DNA of 64,000 nt from Pyricularia pennisetigena (lineage: Eukaryota > Ascomycota > Sordariomycetes > Magnaporthales > Pyriculariaceae), in NCBI RefSeq assembly GCF_004337985.1, contig NC_043744.1, positions 3,737,560 through 3,801,559 of the forward strand, in the 5' to 3' direction. The notes under the pieces were generated by a model. It saw only the letters and a list, made by a program, of their open reading frames with translations. It searched no databases and was not told the DNA's origin. Of this stretch, positions 9,955 to 20,838 are shown in pieces. The position numbers and the translations under genes were made by a program. Each line of letters starts with the position of its first letter. Position 1 is the first letter of the stretch.

Positions 9955-11169
9955 ATGGCCTCCATCACCAAGCAGACCTACACTCCGGCCGAGGAAGCCG
10001 AGATCGCCCAGTGGAAGACCACGGCAGAGCGCCTCGCTCAGAGCCCCAGCGACGCCTCCATCCTCGACGCTCTCAACACCCACCTGTCGTCCCGCACCAC
10101 CGTCCTCGGCGCCAAGCCCAGCTTCGCCGATGTCGAGCTGTACAAGGCCCTTGCGCCTGCCGTCAAAGCCTGGACCCCCGAGCAGCGCACCGGCAAGGAG
10201 GGAAGGCCGCACATTGTCCGCCACCTCGACTTTGTGCAGAACGCCAGCGGAGTCTTTGGGCTTGAAGTGGCCGATGCCGAGAAGGTCGCAGTAGACGCCG
10301 AGGAGGTACTCTACGTTAAGCCGCCTGTCGACGCCAAAGCCGAAAAGGAGAAGTTGAAGAAGGAGAAGGCCGCCGCTGCTGCTGCCGCCGGTGGAAACGG
10401 AGATCAAAAGACCATCGCCGACCGCACCAAAGACGCCGCCGCCAAGGCCGGCGAGAAGGTGGCTGAGGCCAAGGACAAGGTGGTGGCGGCCGTCTCCGGA
10501 GACGCTCCTCAGCAAAAGAAGAAGGAGAAGAAGGAGAAGGCGCCCAAGCAGCAGAAGGCACCCGCCGTCGCGGCGCCGCCGAGCCCTGGCCTCATTGACC
10601 TGCGCGTCGGCCACATCCTGAAGGCCATCAAGCACCCCGAGGCCGACAGCCTGTACGTGTCGACGATCGCCATGGGCGACCCGGCCGGCACTCCGGACAC
10701 GGAGGAGTACGAGGGTCAAGTGGTGCGCACCGTGTGCTCAGGACTTAATGGGCTGGTCCCACTCGAGGAGATGCAAGGCCGCAAGGTCGTCGTGGTTTGC
10801 AACCTCAAGCCGGTCAAGATGCGTGGTGTCAAGTCGTGCGCCATGGTGCTGGCCGCTTCGCCGCGCCTGAAGGAGGGCGAGGCTGATGACCACAAGGGTC
10901 CCGTTGAGCTGGTCGCCCCGCCTGCTGATGCCCCCGCCGGAGCACGCGTCTTCTTTGACGGGTGGAAGGCCGAGCCCGAGAAGCAGCTCAACCCCAAGAA
11001 GAAGATCTGGGAGATGTTCCAGCCTGGCTTCACCACTACGGATGATTTGGAGGTTGGGTTCGACGCAGGTGTGGTCGCTGAGTTGGGCAAACAAGGTCTG
11101 GGTAAGCTGGTTACTGAGGACGGAAAGGTTTGCACAGTCAAATCGCTCAAGGGTGCTACTGTCCGATAA
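9955..11169 (+). CDS. ARC1: Arc1/AIMP1-type tRNA-binding cofactor of aminoacyl-tRNA synthetases
   Basis: Cytosolic cofactor that delivers tRNA to its partner synthetases (Met and Glu enzymes in yeast). Intronless, 404 aa. About residues 1-125 form a GST-C-like helical region; residues about 130-210 are a K/A/E-rich linker (KEKLKKEKAAAAAAAGG, QQKKKEKKEKAPKQQK) that helps bind RNA. From about 215 comes the EMAP-II-like tRNA-binding OB-fold: LIDLRVGHILKAIKHPEADS, RTVCSGLNGLVPLEEMQ, VVVVCNLKPVKMRGVKS and MVLAAS. It ends with the C-terminal extension found in AIMP1/Arc1p (FQPGFTTTDDLEVGFDAG). The start has a good context (CCACCATGGCC). Codon use is strongly C-ending, as expected for a well-expressed housekeeping gene. 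The length is close to yeast Arc1p. Assignment is confident. Confidence 0.93.
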   Translation: MASITKQTYTPAEEAEIAQWKTTAERLAQSPSDASILDALNTHLSSRTTVLGAKPSFADVELYKALAPAVKAWTPEQRTGKEGRPHIVRHLDFVQNASGVFGLEVADAEKVAVDAEEVLYVKPPVDAKAEKEKLKKEKAAAAAAAGGNGDQKTIADRTKDAAAKAGEKVAEAKDKVVAAVSGDAPQQKKKEKKEKAPKQQKAPAVAAPPSPGLIDLRVGHILKAIKHPEADSLYVSTIAMGDPAGTPDTEEYEGQVVRTVCSGLNGLVPLEEMQGRKVVVVCNLKPVKMRGVKSCAMVLAASPRLKEGEADDHKGPVELVAPPADAPAGARVFFDGWKAEPEKQLNPKKKIWEMFQPGFTTTDDLEVGFDAGVVAELGKQGLGKLVTEDGKVCTVKSLKGATVR

Positions 11170-11734
11170 ACAGCAGACATGTAAACATATTAAAAGGTAT
11201 TCTCGTTGAGAAAGCAATGGCATATGTATCTATACTGACTGCCCTGTTGCAACCGATGAAAATGACAATCGTTCTTTTGGGGGCCCGAGAACCTGCCAAG
11301 CCAATTAAATGACTAGCATTATACTGAATGATATCCGTCATGGACGTCCCCATATCTACCTACGTCACAGGCAGCTTAATTTTTCCCTATTTCTTTTTGC
11401 GCGGCCCTAGTTCGCAGCTAGATTTTGTCGGGGGCTGGCTATCCAGGTACCAAAACATCGACCTTCCTAACTAGGATAGCTTCATCCATTTGGTTCCCCG
11501 CAGTCGGGAGACGACTCCGGCCGGTCGCCCTCCGATAACGACGCAAAATAGTTTGTGTACATTATCTTGGGATGATTAGCAGTCGGGACGGGCTCCTTGT
11601 CTTCTCCACCGACTGCCTTTTACAAAACGGCTGTCTGCCCCGGAGTTGTTTTGTCCCGGCGTTCTCGTGTTTTGTCTATCCCGTTCCAGGTGCAATCCCA
11701 TACTGGTAACCAGGTGACATAACCCTGGCCTGTC
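11170..11734. other. Intergenic, 565 bp
   Basis: 3' flank of ARC1 and promoter of the FAD oxidoreductase. I see nothing specific. Confidence 0.5.
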
Positions 11735-13264
11735 ATGTGGCAAACTACACTGGTTCCCAGCGCCCTTACGCTGCTCAACCTCATCCCGTTCACCTCTGCA
11801 GCCACCTTCCCGGCCCAGGTCCAGCTCAAGCGCAATGATGACAGCACCCAGCAGGCGGTCTCCCGTCGCGGATTTCCCGTCCCGAATCCCACGGAATCCT
11901 ATTGGCAATCGCCCCCTCACAGAATCGCCAACCATCGCACCACACCAGACCTCCCAGACGCATCTACGACTCTGGATTACATCATCATCGGGTCCGGAGT
12001 GACTGGCGCTGCAACCGCTCATAAACTCCTGCTGCGAAACCCCTCGCTCTCCATCCTTATGCTCGAGGCCAGGACGGCTGCATCGGCGGCGTCAGGTCGG
12101 AACGGCGGCCATTGTCGGCCTTCGTCGTACAGTAACATCAAGACCTGGGTGAACAAGTACGGCGAAGACGAGGCCGTCAAGATGGCCAGGATGGAACAGG
12201 ACTGCGTCGACGACGTGGCGCAGTTCGTCAAGGAGTACGGCGCCAACAGTACCTTCCGCGAGGTTGAAACAGGCACCGTCTACTGGACCAAAGAGGCATT
12301 TGACACGGCCGTTGAGCAGGTCGAGTACCAGCAGCAACTCGAGGCCAGGAGGCCCAACGACGTGCCCAACAACAAGCGCACGGTTTACAAGGGCGAGGAG
12401 GCGCGAAAGTACTGGGGCTGGTCGGAAATCCTGGGCGCCATCACCTTCAAAGCCGCCACGCAGAACCCATACCTCACCGTGTGCCATATACTCGAAGTCG
12501 GGTTGGAGAAGGGCCTAAACTTGCAGACCAACACCACGGCGCTGTCGCTCGAGCAGATCCCCGCCGGTGCAGACGGCGAGGCGAGGTGGCGCGTCGTAAC
12601 CGACAGGGGCACCGTGAAGGCTGCCAAGGTGGTGCTGGCGACCAACGCATACACCAACGCCCTGCATGCGGGGTTCGCCAAGACCAACTTCCTCCTCCCG
12701 ACGCGCAGCCAGGTCTCGGCGGTGCACCCGGAGGCGTGGGACGCGTCGAACCCCGTTTTCCACCGCAGCACGACGTACCCGGACCTGCACAGCGGCAACA
12801 ACTACATCGTGGTGCGGGCAGCGGGCGACCCAGGCGAGGGCGACGTCATCTACGGCGGGTCGCGGCAGGTCGCGGGCCCGCTTCAGGAGAACAACGTGAC
12901 GGACGACTCGGTCGTGCACGATTTTGTCAAGTCGAACCTGCAGCGCGTGGGACGCGTCGCCTACGGCCACAAGAACTGGGGCGAGACGACGCGCTTGGTG
13001 AAGGACTGGTCGGGAATCACGTGCGACACGCCCGATGGGCTGCCGCTCGTCGGAGCAGTGCCCGAGGAGGAAGGCCTCTGGGCTTCCGTCTGCATGAACG
13101 GGCACGGCATGGCCTGGGCATACCGGAGCGCCGAGGCTCTGGTGCAGATGATGGAGAGCGGCGTCGGGGAGCAGGGGGCGCCCGAGTGGTTCCCTAAGGA
13201 GGCGTTCAGGGCTAGCAGAGCGTGGGAGCTGCCTGGATGGGAGCCCAATTGGCCCCGGGACTAG
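11735..13264 (+). CDS. FAD-dependent amine/amino-acid oxidoreductase (DAO family)
   Basis: A flavoenzyme of the D-amino-acid-oxidase fold that probably oxidises an amine or N-substituted amino acid; the substrate cannot be told. 509 aa, no intron. It opens with a hydrophobic leader (MWQTTLVPSALTLLNLIPFT then SAA), a likely signal peptide, so it may be secreted or enter the ER. The FAD nucleotide-binding glycine motif GSGVTGAATA lies at about residues 86-95, followed by the strand ending in LMLEART and the SGRNGGHCRPSSY segment typical of DAO proteins related to gamma-glutamylputrescine oxidase. The C-terminal FAD-binding part shows GITCDTPDGLPLVGAVP and NGHGMAWAYRSAEALVQMM. Length fits the family. 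Secretion is inference from the leader only. Confidence 0.85.
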   Translation: MWQTTLVPSALTLLNLIPFTSAATFPAQVQLKRNDDSTQQAVSRRGFPVPNPTESYWQSPPHRIANHRTTPDLPDASTTLDYIIIGSGVTGAATAHKLLLRNPSLSILMLEARTAASAASGRNGGHCRPSSYSNIKTWVNKYGEDEAVKMARMEQDCVDDVAQFVKEYGANSTFREVETGTVYWTKEAFDTAVEQVEYQQQLEARRPNDVPNNKRTVYKGEEARKYWGWSEILGAITFKAATQNPYLTVCHILEVGLEKGLNLQTNTTALSLEQIPAGADGEARWRVVTDRGTVKAAKVVLATNAYTNALHAGFAKTNFLLPTRSQVSAVHPEAWDASNPVFHRSTTYPDLHSGNNYIVVRAAGDPGEGDVIYGGSRQVAGPLQENNVTDDSVVHDFVKSNLQRVGRVAYGHKNWGETTRLVKDWSGITCDTPDGLPLVGAVPEEEGLWASVCMNGHGMAWAYRSAEALVQMMESGVGEQGAPEWFPKEAFRASRAWELPGWEPNWPRD

Positions 13265-14275
13265 ATTAGAGCAGGGGGGTTACTGTAGTGCTACGCTCAC
13301 TGAAAAACGACAAAGTTTTACGATACATTGCTGTCACTCATCTGTCTTGAGGCTTGGCATCTGGTTTCATGCCAGGAACGTTGCATCAAGCCTATCGGCA
13401 GGCTATTAAGCTCGTAATGCAAAACATCTGGCACGTAGTACGAGCAAGCCACCGCAGTCGTGATACGGAGTAAGTTCACAAAAACTTACATGGTTGGGGG
13501 CCGATTGCACAAGACGTGGAAGTCTAGACCTGAAGCTAGCGAAAATGTCTGCTCAATTCAGACAAGGAGCGAACTGGCCACGGCCTGTCCCGACGAAGGA
13601 GAAGAAAAACCAAAGAAGGAAAAGAAGAAGAGGAAGTTGAAAAAAGAAAGCCCGGTGACATGCCTGCCAAGAACACGGCAGCCGTAGATGCACTTTAGCA
13701 AGAGAGAGACGAAAAAAAAAAAAAAAAGGCGTAAAGCGGCCGACGGCACCCGCTGCCACGGTTGGCGCGGAAGCCGGGTTCTCGAAGTAGTGGAAACTGG
13801 GAAGAACTGCTGCCGCTGGCTTGGAATTGGGTATCGGTGGCGTCAAAAAGAGGTTGCAAAGCAATAACATCCTTGTTAGGAAGATGTCAAAGAATAACCC
13901 ATCGGAGAACAAACTTTGTAATCTTTTCATCGAGCTGAAGTTTTCGTTCAAGTGATTGATTGATCGATTGATAGACTGCGCTGCAGCTCTGAAATGTCCA
14001 ATTAAGGGTTGTCTTATGTAATCAAGCCAAACAAAGAAAGGGTCGGGTTCAATATGATGCAATTTCAGGTGACTGCCCTGTCCGTCTGCTTCGGAATGGC
14101 CCCGAAAGAAATAAAATCCCGCATACACGCACCTACGTCGAGCAATTGTGGAGCCCTCGCCAGCGACCACCAGAGACAACCCCCAGCCCCTCAAATCATC
14201 GATTCGCGAATGCTTGCCCTACGGCACATTCGCATCACCGTCTCCAACCCAGTTCCCCGTAATCATCGCACCATC
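13265..14275. other. Intergenic, 1.0 kb
   Basis: Contains purine-rich tracts (13600-13660, 13711-13728) and no convincing gene. A 213-codon minus-strand ORF (13553-14194) is low-complexity F/L and was rejected. Confidence 0.6.
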
Positions 14276-14904
14276 ATGGCGTCTATAGCCACGCTTGAGA
14301 GGATACCCGCTGCCAAGCTGCGTGACCTGCTGCTGGCGGAAAAGGCCGACGACCCAAAGGTGGCCGTTGTCGATGTGCGCGACGATGGTCTGTCTATCAC
14401 CTTTGTTTCCTATTGCTTACCCATGACGTAGATAGGTTGATCAACTGATCGATGCTACCCTTTATCATGATTGGAACACCAACTGACCGGGCACTCAAAT
14501 CACGACGGATGGTGAAAAAAAAAAAAAAAAAAAAAAAAGACTACATCGGCGGTCATATCAAGGGCGCGCTCAACGTCCCCTCGCAGCAGCTCGACGCTAG
14601 GATGCCCACCTTGGTGCGCCAGCTGCAAGACAAACCGACGGTGATTTTCCACTGCGCGCTGTCGCAGCAGCGAGGGCCCGGCGCTGCTCTGCGGTACATC
14701 CGGGAGCGTGACGAGGTCCTCAAGAAAGCAAAGGACAAGGAGGACGCCGCCGCATCGTCAGAACCCGCTGCGTCACCGTTGGCCGAGCAAAAGGTTTACG
14801 TCCTCGACAGGGGATTCGTCGGGTGGCAGGAGGCCTATGGCGAGGACGAGAACCTGACCGAGGGCTATCGGAAAGAGCTCTGGAAGGACGGCTACTGGGG
14901 TTGA
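14276..14904 (+). CDS. Cdc25-like/rhodanese-fold small phosphatase (Ych1/Ibp1 type)
   Basis: Small single-domain rhodanese-fold protein of the Cdc25/arsenate-reductase branch. Exons 14276-14387 and 14540-14904 give 158 aa; the join yields VVDVRDD|DYIGGHIKGALNVPS, the conserved rhodanese core. The active loop is HCALSQQRGPG, a CX5R phosphatase signature rather than the shorter thiosulfate-sulfurtransferase loop, so phosphatase or arsenate-reductase chemistry is likelier than sulfur transfer. YVLDRGFVGWQEAY near the C-terminus also fits. Close relatives would be yeast Ych1 and fission-yeast Ibp1. The intron ends in a run of 24 A directly before the acceptor G, instead of a pyrimidine tract. An in-frame ATG at 14210 would add 22 residues (MLALRHIRITVSNPVP...) resembling a mitochondrial leader; the 14276 ATG is preferred. 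Confidence 0.88.
14515..14538 (+). repeat. A24 run abutting the 3' splice site
   Basis: Twenty-four consecutive A immediately precede G14539; the last A and this G form the acceptor AG of the phosphatase gene's intron. Confidence 0.9.
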
Positions 14905-15842
14905 AGGCTGGGATCTTGTTGCTGTTTGTTCGCTTCGTGCCTTTGGAACTCCGGTTTCTCTGTTTTCTGGTTTTCTTTTTTTTTTTTTTCTCCCTCGGGT
15001 CTGAGAGTTTCTGTGGTTTCGGACGTGGTTCAGCGAAAAAGACAAGCCCATCCAGTATCGTGGGCTAAAGAGCTGGAGTGGTTGGTCCTGGTTTGGACTC
15101 GTCATCGTGTACCCGGTTCCCGCCTTTTCCCGTCTGGATTCCATGTTTAATCTCCACGAATCCCTTAGCATAGAGCTAGCTATCTTGTGCGACCGGGTTG
15201 CTTCTTGCCTGACGAGAGCTGTCCACTCAATATTCCAAGGTTCTGCACGTGGAGAAAAGAAAGTGTCATGTCTTAGCCTCAATATATAGTCACCACGAAC
15301 ACCAAGCCAGAGGCTCTGGCCAAATGGCTGACAAGGACCACAGGACGCGCGGCCAAAGGCGTTTTGATTTTCGCCATCCAAGACCCGTCTGTTATGCATT
15401 CACCCTGCAAGCAACTGCCTGGAGAAAAAATCGCGAGACTTGCTTTTGTGTCGTCGTTATCGTGACCCTTGAAAGTCTAATTCTTTTTTTTTTTTTTTTT
15501 TTTTTTTACTGCTTGATACACTGAACGCACGCCCCCTCGGGTTTGGTACCGGAGATAGACCTCTCGGTCTCCAAGCCGATTGCTTTGTCGTTCACGATGC
15601 ACGACATATATAGAAATCTTCCGCATCCCATATATCATTCACTTTGTGTCTCGCGCACTGTCAAGAAAGTTGGGAGGTGCCCATTTCTTGGCAATAAGCA
15701 AAACAGCACACACATAGGCTCACTACACTGTTTCCTTGCCAACATATAGGAGCCAGCCAGCCCTGTCCGCAACAAGATCTTCCATTCGTCCAATTCGGCC
15801 TTTCATCAAACACGGCAAAGAGGGTGGGGGTCGGGCCAAACT
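14905..15842. other. Intergenic, 0.94 kb
   Basis: 3' flank of the phosphatase gene and promoter of the 270-aa membrane protein. Contains a 24-T run at 15484-15507; no gene recognised. Confidence 0.6.
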
Positions 15843-16655
15843 ATGCCCAATCGCTACGCGGCCGCGGAGTCGTCAGCGATCGTCGTCGACCCAGAGGCCT
15901 GTCTGACGCATTACTACATGAAAGCCTTCTTCCAGATCGTGGTTCCGCGCTCGGGCAACACGACCTTCATCTACTGCACGCACGACGCGGGGCTCTATGC
16001 CGACTACGCCGCCAACGGCTTCTGCAACATGAAAACCCACCGCCCCGCCGACGTCTTCAGCAGTCCGGCGTGGTACGACTGCCCCGGCCTGAATCCAGAC
16101 GCCGCCAGGTTCACCAAGGCCGTGTTGTTGCTGATGGCCTGGATCGCGCTGCCGTGCATCGCCAGCGTGGCCTTCATGCTCGGCGCCGGCTCCGTGGTGT
16201 GGCGGATGAGGATGGACACCCTGGCCCAGACCAAGTTGTTCCCAGTGGGCGGTTTTCAAAGAACGATACTCGTGTTGGGCATGGGCCTCGCCGCAGCCTT
16301 GTTCTCGGTCCCCTGGATGTTGCAGTGGCTCGGCACTGTCACCTGGTTGGGGATTGCACTGTTCGTCAAGGGTATCTTTGGTCTCAACGTGTTTTGCAAT
16401 CTCGGCGTCGGCACTTTTGATTTTTGGAAGCCGTTCAAGCCGCTTGGGCGCAGAATCAGGGCTCGTATGGGCGGGAGAGAGCGTGTCGGTGATTTTGACG
16501 ACGACAGCCTCGAGAGGGAACGGGGGGTCGACCCTAGTCTTTGGGAAGAAGAGTTCGAGAGCAAGATAATGCAACCATACAAGCCCACCGAGGTTTTGGT
16601 TATTGAAGATCTGAGGGATGAGAAAAAGATAATAACGAGATCAAATACTTTTTGA
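15843..16655 (+). CDS. Unknown membrane protein with VP...NGFC ectodomain
   Basis: 270 aa, no intron. About 95 N-terminal residues look extracellular or lumenal and cysteine-bearing: QIVVPRSGNTTFIY, a THDAGLY stretch, YAANGFCNM and WYDCPGL. About three hydrophobic segments follow (AVLLLMAWIALPCIASVAFM; TILVLGMGLAAALFSV; WLGIALFVKGIFGLNVF), then a charged cytosolic tail with GRERVGDFDDDS. No known domain recognised. The ectodomain aligns without gaps to that of the minus-strand protein at 20839: VP, then 25 residues, then C, with the same G, T and NG[FY]C positions. The two genes flank the beta-glucosidase and tRNA and are probably distant paralogues. The start is the first ATG of the frame in an acceptable context. 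Function unknown. Confidence 0.7.
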   Translation: MPNRYAAAESSAIVVDPEACLTHYYMKAFFQIVVPRSGNTTFIYCTHDAGLYADYAANGFCNMKTHRPADVFSSPAWYDCPGLNPDAARFTKAVLLLMAWIALPCIASVAFMLGAGSVVWRMRMDTLAQTKLFPVGGFQRTILVLGMGLAAALFSVPWMLQWLGTVTWLGIALFVKGIFGLNVFCNLGVGTFDFWKPFKPLGRRIRARMGGRERVGDFDDDSLERERGVDPSLWEEEFESKIMQPYKPTEVLVIEDLRDEKKIITRSNTF

Positions 16656-17228
16656 TACTGCTTGATACTGCGTGAAGTAACACGGCACAACGTTCTTTGT
16701 ACTGGTAGACCTTTCTTTTCTTTACTATACCCAGCTAGCTAGAATAACATGTAGCATATGTTTACACGTTGATCAGACGCCTTCTTGAGCTCTCATCGCT
16801 GAGCGTACAGGTAATTCTTGAATTTTTGGAAGCTTTGTTTCTGGTGGTACTGAATTCTAGTCTATGGGCAATCCGGCATATTCTGTCCTTGCCTCGTGCA
16901 GAAACTCTCGCCAGAGATCCTTTCTATATGAAGCATCTTCCCAGATAAGCGGGAGCTTGCGAACCAAGCAATTTCTCGATGAAAATCAAGACCAAGTGAA
17001 TGAGTTGGCAGCCACTATATATTGTAAGTATATGTGTGTGTGAAATCTGAAAACTCAAAGTCATGTAGTTCGATTAGAGTTTGTCATGCAAAGCTGTTTG
17101 CCAAGCACATATAATGAACTGCCGAGGGGAAAACTTCCTCAAAAAGCAGGACGTACTATTGTTCAACGTCAAAATCCATATCAAGAAAACAGATTGATTG
17201 AGATGAAGCAACAAAAATTCAAAAGTAT
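16656..17228. other. Intergenic, 573 bp
   Basis: 3' flank of the 270-aa gene, A/T-rich. Nothing recognised before the tRNA. Confidence 0.5.
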
Positions 17229-17337
17229 GACAAGAGTGGGATTCGAACCCACGCCTCTTGCGAGACTAGCAAGCGGAACTCGTTGCGAGGCAACGAATCC
17301 TGAAGCTAGCGCCTTAGACCAACTCGGCCATCTTGCC
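17229..17337 (-). tRNA. tRNA-Leu(CAG) with intron
   Basis: Read on the minus strand: acceptor GGCAAGA pairs with TCTTGTC (one G-U). The D-arm region is TGGCCGAGTTGGTCTAAGGCG. The anticodon stem CTAGC pairs with GCTAG and the loop is TTCAGG plus one base, so the anticodon is CAG (reads CUG). A long variable arm (TCTC-GCAA-GAGG) marks class II, and the T-arm is GTGGG TTCGAAT CCCAC. About 27 nt after the base 3' of the anticodon interrupt the loop, the usual site of nuclear tRNA introns. No encoded CCA, as normal for eukaryotes. Total 109 nt. Confidence 0.93.
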
Positions 17338-17550
17338 GATGTACCCCCGGGCAGTTTGCAAGAACTATATACCATTACATAAATCCCTGCAATCTTAAAA
17401 TTTGGGACATCGCTACTTGTTCCACTGCCGCCACATGGTATTTTGTGAGTATGTGCGTGCGCTGTACAAGTTTTGTTTAAGAGCCAAACCGAGTTTTCTT
17501 TATTCATTTCCAAATGTCTATCCACTACCAACAAATAAAAAACTCACACA

Positions 17551-20123
17551 TTATAAAATCTTAAAACTACTCCTTAATGGAGTGTCCAATACACTCTTGC
17601 CCACATGAACTTCATAGCTCCCTCGCTGCAGCACCCATCCCTGCCTGACAACGTCCCACGAGCTGACGTCTCTTCTTGTCAGCGAAAACTCAAACACGGC
17701 TCCCTGCCCCGGCTCAAGCAGTCGCTTTTCGAACCCGCGCAGCACCTTCTCCGGCCCGCCCGGCACCCCCAGGTAGAGCTGCGCGACCTCGGCGGCGGCC
17801 GCATCGCCTACGTTGGTGACGGTGCAGCTGACGCGCACAACCTCGTCCCAGAGCGATGCGGGTCCGCCGGGCAGGATCTCGGACTCGCGCGGTGGCAGCT
17901 CCGACGACGCGGCCTGCTCGTTTACGCTGATGGTCAGGTTGGCGTACTCAAAGGTGGTGTAGGTCAGGCCGAAGCCGAACTCGAACCGTGGGGTAATATT
18001 GTGTTTGAGGAAGTGCTTGTAGTCGATATAGACGCCCTCGGTGAAGTTTGACTGCGGGTAGTATGGCGTGTCGTCGCTGGGGAAGACGGGGTCGAGCAGG
18101 TTGCCATAGTCTGCCTCTCGTTTTGCTACTGTGTACGGCAGCCGGCCAGAGAAGGACTGCTTGCCGTACATGACCTCGACCAGAGAGCGGCCACTGTCCT
18201 GGCCGGGCAGGTGAGCGAGGACCACGGCCGTGACGTTGGAGTGGTCGTACCAGGCGTCCACCAACCTCACCCCAGCGGCGTGGACGACCACCATCGTGTT
18301 GTTGCATTGTTCCGCCACCACATTGACGAGGTTGTCCGAGTACGCATCGGTCAGGTTTTTGCGGTCCCATCCCTCGGTGGCCTGCGCGTTGATGAAAACA
18401 ATGCAAGCTTCGCTGGCAGCGTTCACGTCGGGAGCATGGTTCTGCACGTCCCAGGCCAGAAACGTATCGTCGTCGTACGCCCGGCGCTGGAACGCATCGA
18501 GCGGCGCGTCAATGTAGGGCCCCGCCGTCGCGCCCGACCCGCCGCCTGTGATCAGAGTGCCGTTGAGCGCCACCTCAGGCCCGGACTCGTGCTGCGCAAC
18601 GCTCGAGGCGAAGAACCAGTCGTACATTTCCATTGTCAACTCGGAGCCGTTGGCGTACTGGTGAGCGCCCGCCATCCCGCGGCCCCAGATGGAGAAGCCG
18701 GCGCGCTCCCGCGTGTTCAGCTTTTGCGCGACGGCGTCGTAGCCAAAGATGGAGAGAAACTTGGGCTTGCGGAGCGGGAGGGCGTTGTTGACGTTCTTGA
18801 CCAGCACGTGGCCCTCGACTGCACCCTGGAAGATGGTGTTTTTGGAGCTTGGATCGCGCGCGTCGACGAACTTGTGCGGCAGGGTCAGGTTGTTGGGGAT
18901 GCCGTGGCCGATGTTGGTCATGCTCGGGTTGCCGTACTTGTACCAGGCGGCAAGGGACCGAGTGACCATGTCGTCGAGGCGGGACAGGGGTAGGGACCCA
19001 TTGTTTACCATCTTGGTCAGGTTGCCGTTGGACCATAGGGGAGCAACAGGCATGACTACGTCGAGGCCGGCCTGAGCACTGGCAAGGCCGGATTGGTGCG
19101 CGAACCAGTCCGAGACGACGAAACCCTGAAAGGCAAGTTCCGTCTTGAGCAGGCCGTTCAGGACTTTGCTGTTCTGGGAAGAGTCGCTGTTGTTGGTGCG
19201 CTGGTATGCGCTCATAACGGAGCCGACGCCGGCGCGAACCGAGTCTTGGAACGGCCAGAGGTACAGCTCATGCATGGTTTTGTCGTCAATGTTGGACGAC
19301 AGGGACTGGTTGTGGTTGTTGGGCAGGTACCGTGGGGGCTTGCGACTCGTCTCTTGCTCGTTGCCGACTATGTGCTTGAGACAGGCGATGACGGACTTTT
19401 GCAGACCCAAGATGGTCTCGTATGCCAGCGCGCCCGTGAGGTAGGGGTCATTGCCCGTCGCTTCCCAGTTTCTACAATTGTCGTGATTTTTTTTTTTTCT
19501 CTTTAGCTCTGTGCAAGACCAATACAGATAGATAGTGGTCTTGTCTCACCTTCCGCCCTTTACCACACGACCCAGTGGTCCAACGGCAGGACCAAGCGCC
19601 ACGTTGGCTCCTTTGGCCTTGAACTCCCGCCCCATGTGCAGAGCCCTGTCGTACGCCAGCTGTCTATTCCAGGAAGCGCCGACGTGCAGGGCAGCCGGGT
19701 ATGCATTCACGCCTTCGGTGCCTCCCACGCCGTTACCAGCGTTGCTCATGCAGAAGCCCGGGAACCCAAGCCTAGGAACGCTGCCGCCCTTTCCAGCGCA
19801 GCCATTGAGGGAGTGCTGGTACCCGATGGTGACGTTTTCCTTCTCCTCCATCGTCATCTGGGCTACCAGCTCCTGGGCCTTGGTGTAGGCGTCGCCCCAG
19901 TCACCCAACCCGGAGCTTGCGGCTGCATCGACGTGTGTTAATCAGGGCAGAGTACAAGAAGCTGGACTATACATAGACACATACGTGAGGGATAGACTGG
20001 CGGAGACCTTCCATAGCTCCAGAAGCGCTCCAGCTCCTCAAAGTACTCCTTGGTTGGTGCATCCTGACATAGTGACAGGGGGACAAGCCCCAGGGCAACA
20101 AGGACAAGTTTACCACACACCAT
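17551..20123 (-). CDS. Secreted GH3 beta-glucosidase
   Basis: Extracellular retaining beta-glucosidase of glycoside hydrolase family 3, releasing glucose from cellobiose and other beta-glucosides. Exons 20123-19985, 19922-19550, 19471-17551; 810 aa. Residues 1-20 (MVCGKLVLVALGLVPLSLCQ) are a signal peptide. The joins give PVYPS|PASSGLGDWGDAY and KGG|RNWEATGNDPYLTGALA, the latter a classic GH3 substrate-binding element. Other marks: VPRLGFPGFCMSNAGNGV, CLKHIVGNEQE, and GFVVSDWFAHQSG, whose Asp (about 292) is the predicted nucleophile. The C-terminal half carries the second (alpha/beta) domain and a FnIII-like domain (VRVSCTVTNVGDAAAAEVAQ). Several N-X-S/T sites fit secretion. Length is typical of fungal secreted BGLs. 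Intron 2 carries an A-run in the transcribed strand near its acceptor. Confidence 0.94.
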
Positions 20124-20838
20124 GGCGGAACCTCAAGTTTGGACAAGATCATATGCAATGCAAGAAGACGACGGTGACCAGACGCAGTCCCTTGCTCTTA
20201 TATCACCCAGCTAAGCCGTCATCCCGGTATCGCGTCAACCCGATGTTCTGCCGAAAATCCTATAGCTTGTCTTTTCGGCTCCCCACGGTGACGTCGAGTT
20301 ACATGGGGAGAGTCCGCTCTGATGGGTACATTCTCCTCGCCCGAATCAGCCATCTGTGCTAACAATTCTGGGCCTCTAGGATCCTGCTCTTCGGGGAAAA
20401 AAAAAAAAAAAAAAAAAAAAAAAAGCCTCGGAGACTTTCCCGATGGCAGGGTACACGAGAAATTTTGGACTGCGAGAGAACAGAGAGAAAAAGTTTTCTT
20501 CGTCTCGACCGCACTTGCATATTCTTGGCGAAGTGGGTGACGGCCTGGCCGAAGACGGCGTTTGGCTCTTTTGGTCTTGGCAAGGAATACTACATCCACT
20601 TTATTGCAGAAACCACGCATAGGTTCCCCACGGGAGTCGGCGGGATATTTCCACGTGAGATAAGAGGGATTTGCATTCTTGGAACTGTCGTCAGCGCAGG
20701 AGCAGTATGCAATGTCGAGGATGCTCTTTAGAACAAGCAAGCATTGGGGTGGTCTAGCCCAAAATAGGCTTACCCTACAGCTTCAAATCGGTAGAGCATC
20801 TTCAGCCAAGTGGCTTCTCTTGATTGTCTCCAAACTAA
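20124..20838. other. Beta-glucosidase promoter region with A28 tract
   Basis: Upstream of the GH3 gene and downstream of the next minus-strand gene. Holds 28 A at 20397-20424. A minus-strand ORF running through the tract as a phenylalanine string was rejected. Confidence 0.6.

Noticed and set aside
9946..10719. A 257-codon minus-strand frame across ARC1
   Set aside because: L/G/R-rich shadow of the lysine- and alanine-rich linker; no independent support.
13553..14194. A 213-codon minus-strand ORF
   Set aside because: Runs through A-tracts as phenylalanine strings and has no recognisable motif; it lies in the flank of the phosphatase gene.
20219..20740. A 173-codon minus-strand ORF
   Set aside because: Bridges the A28 tract as a phenylalanine run and covers the beta-glucosidase promoter; no family pattern.
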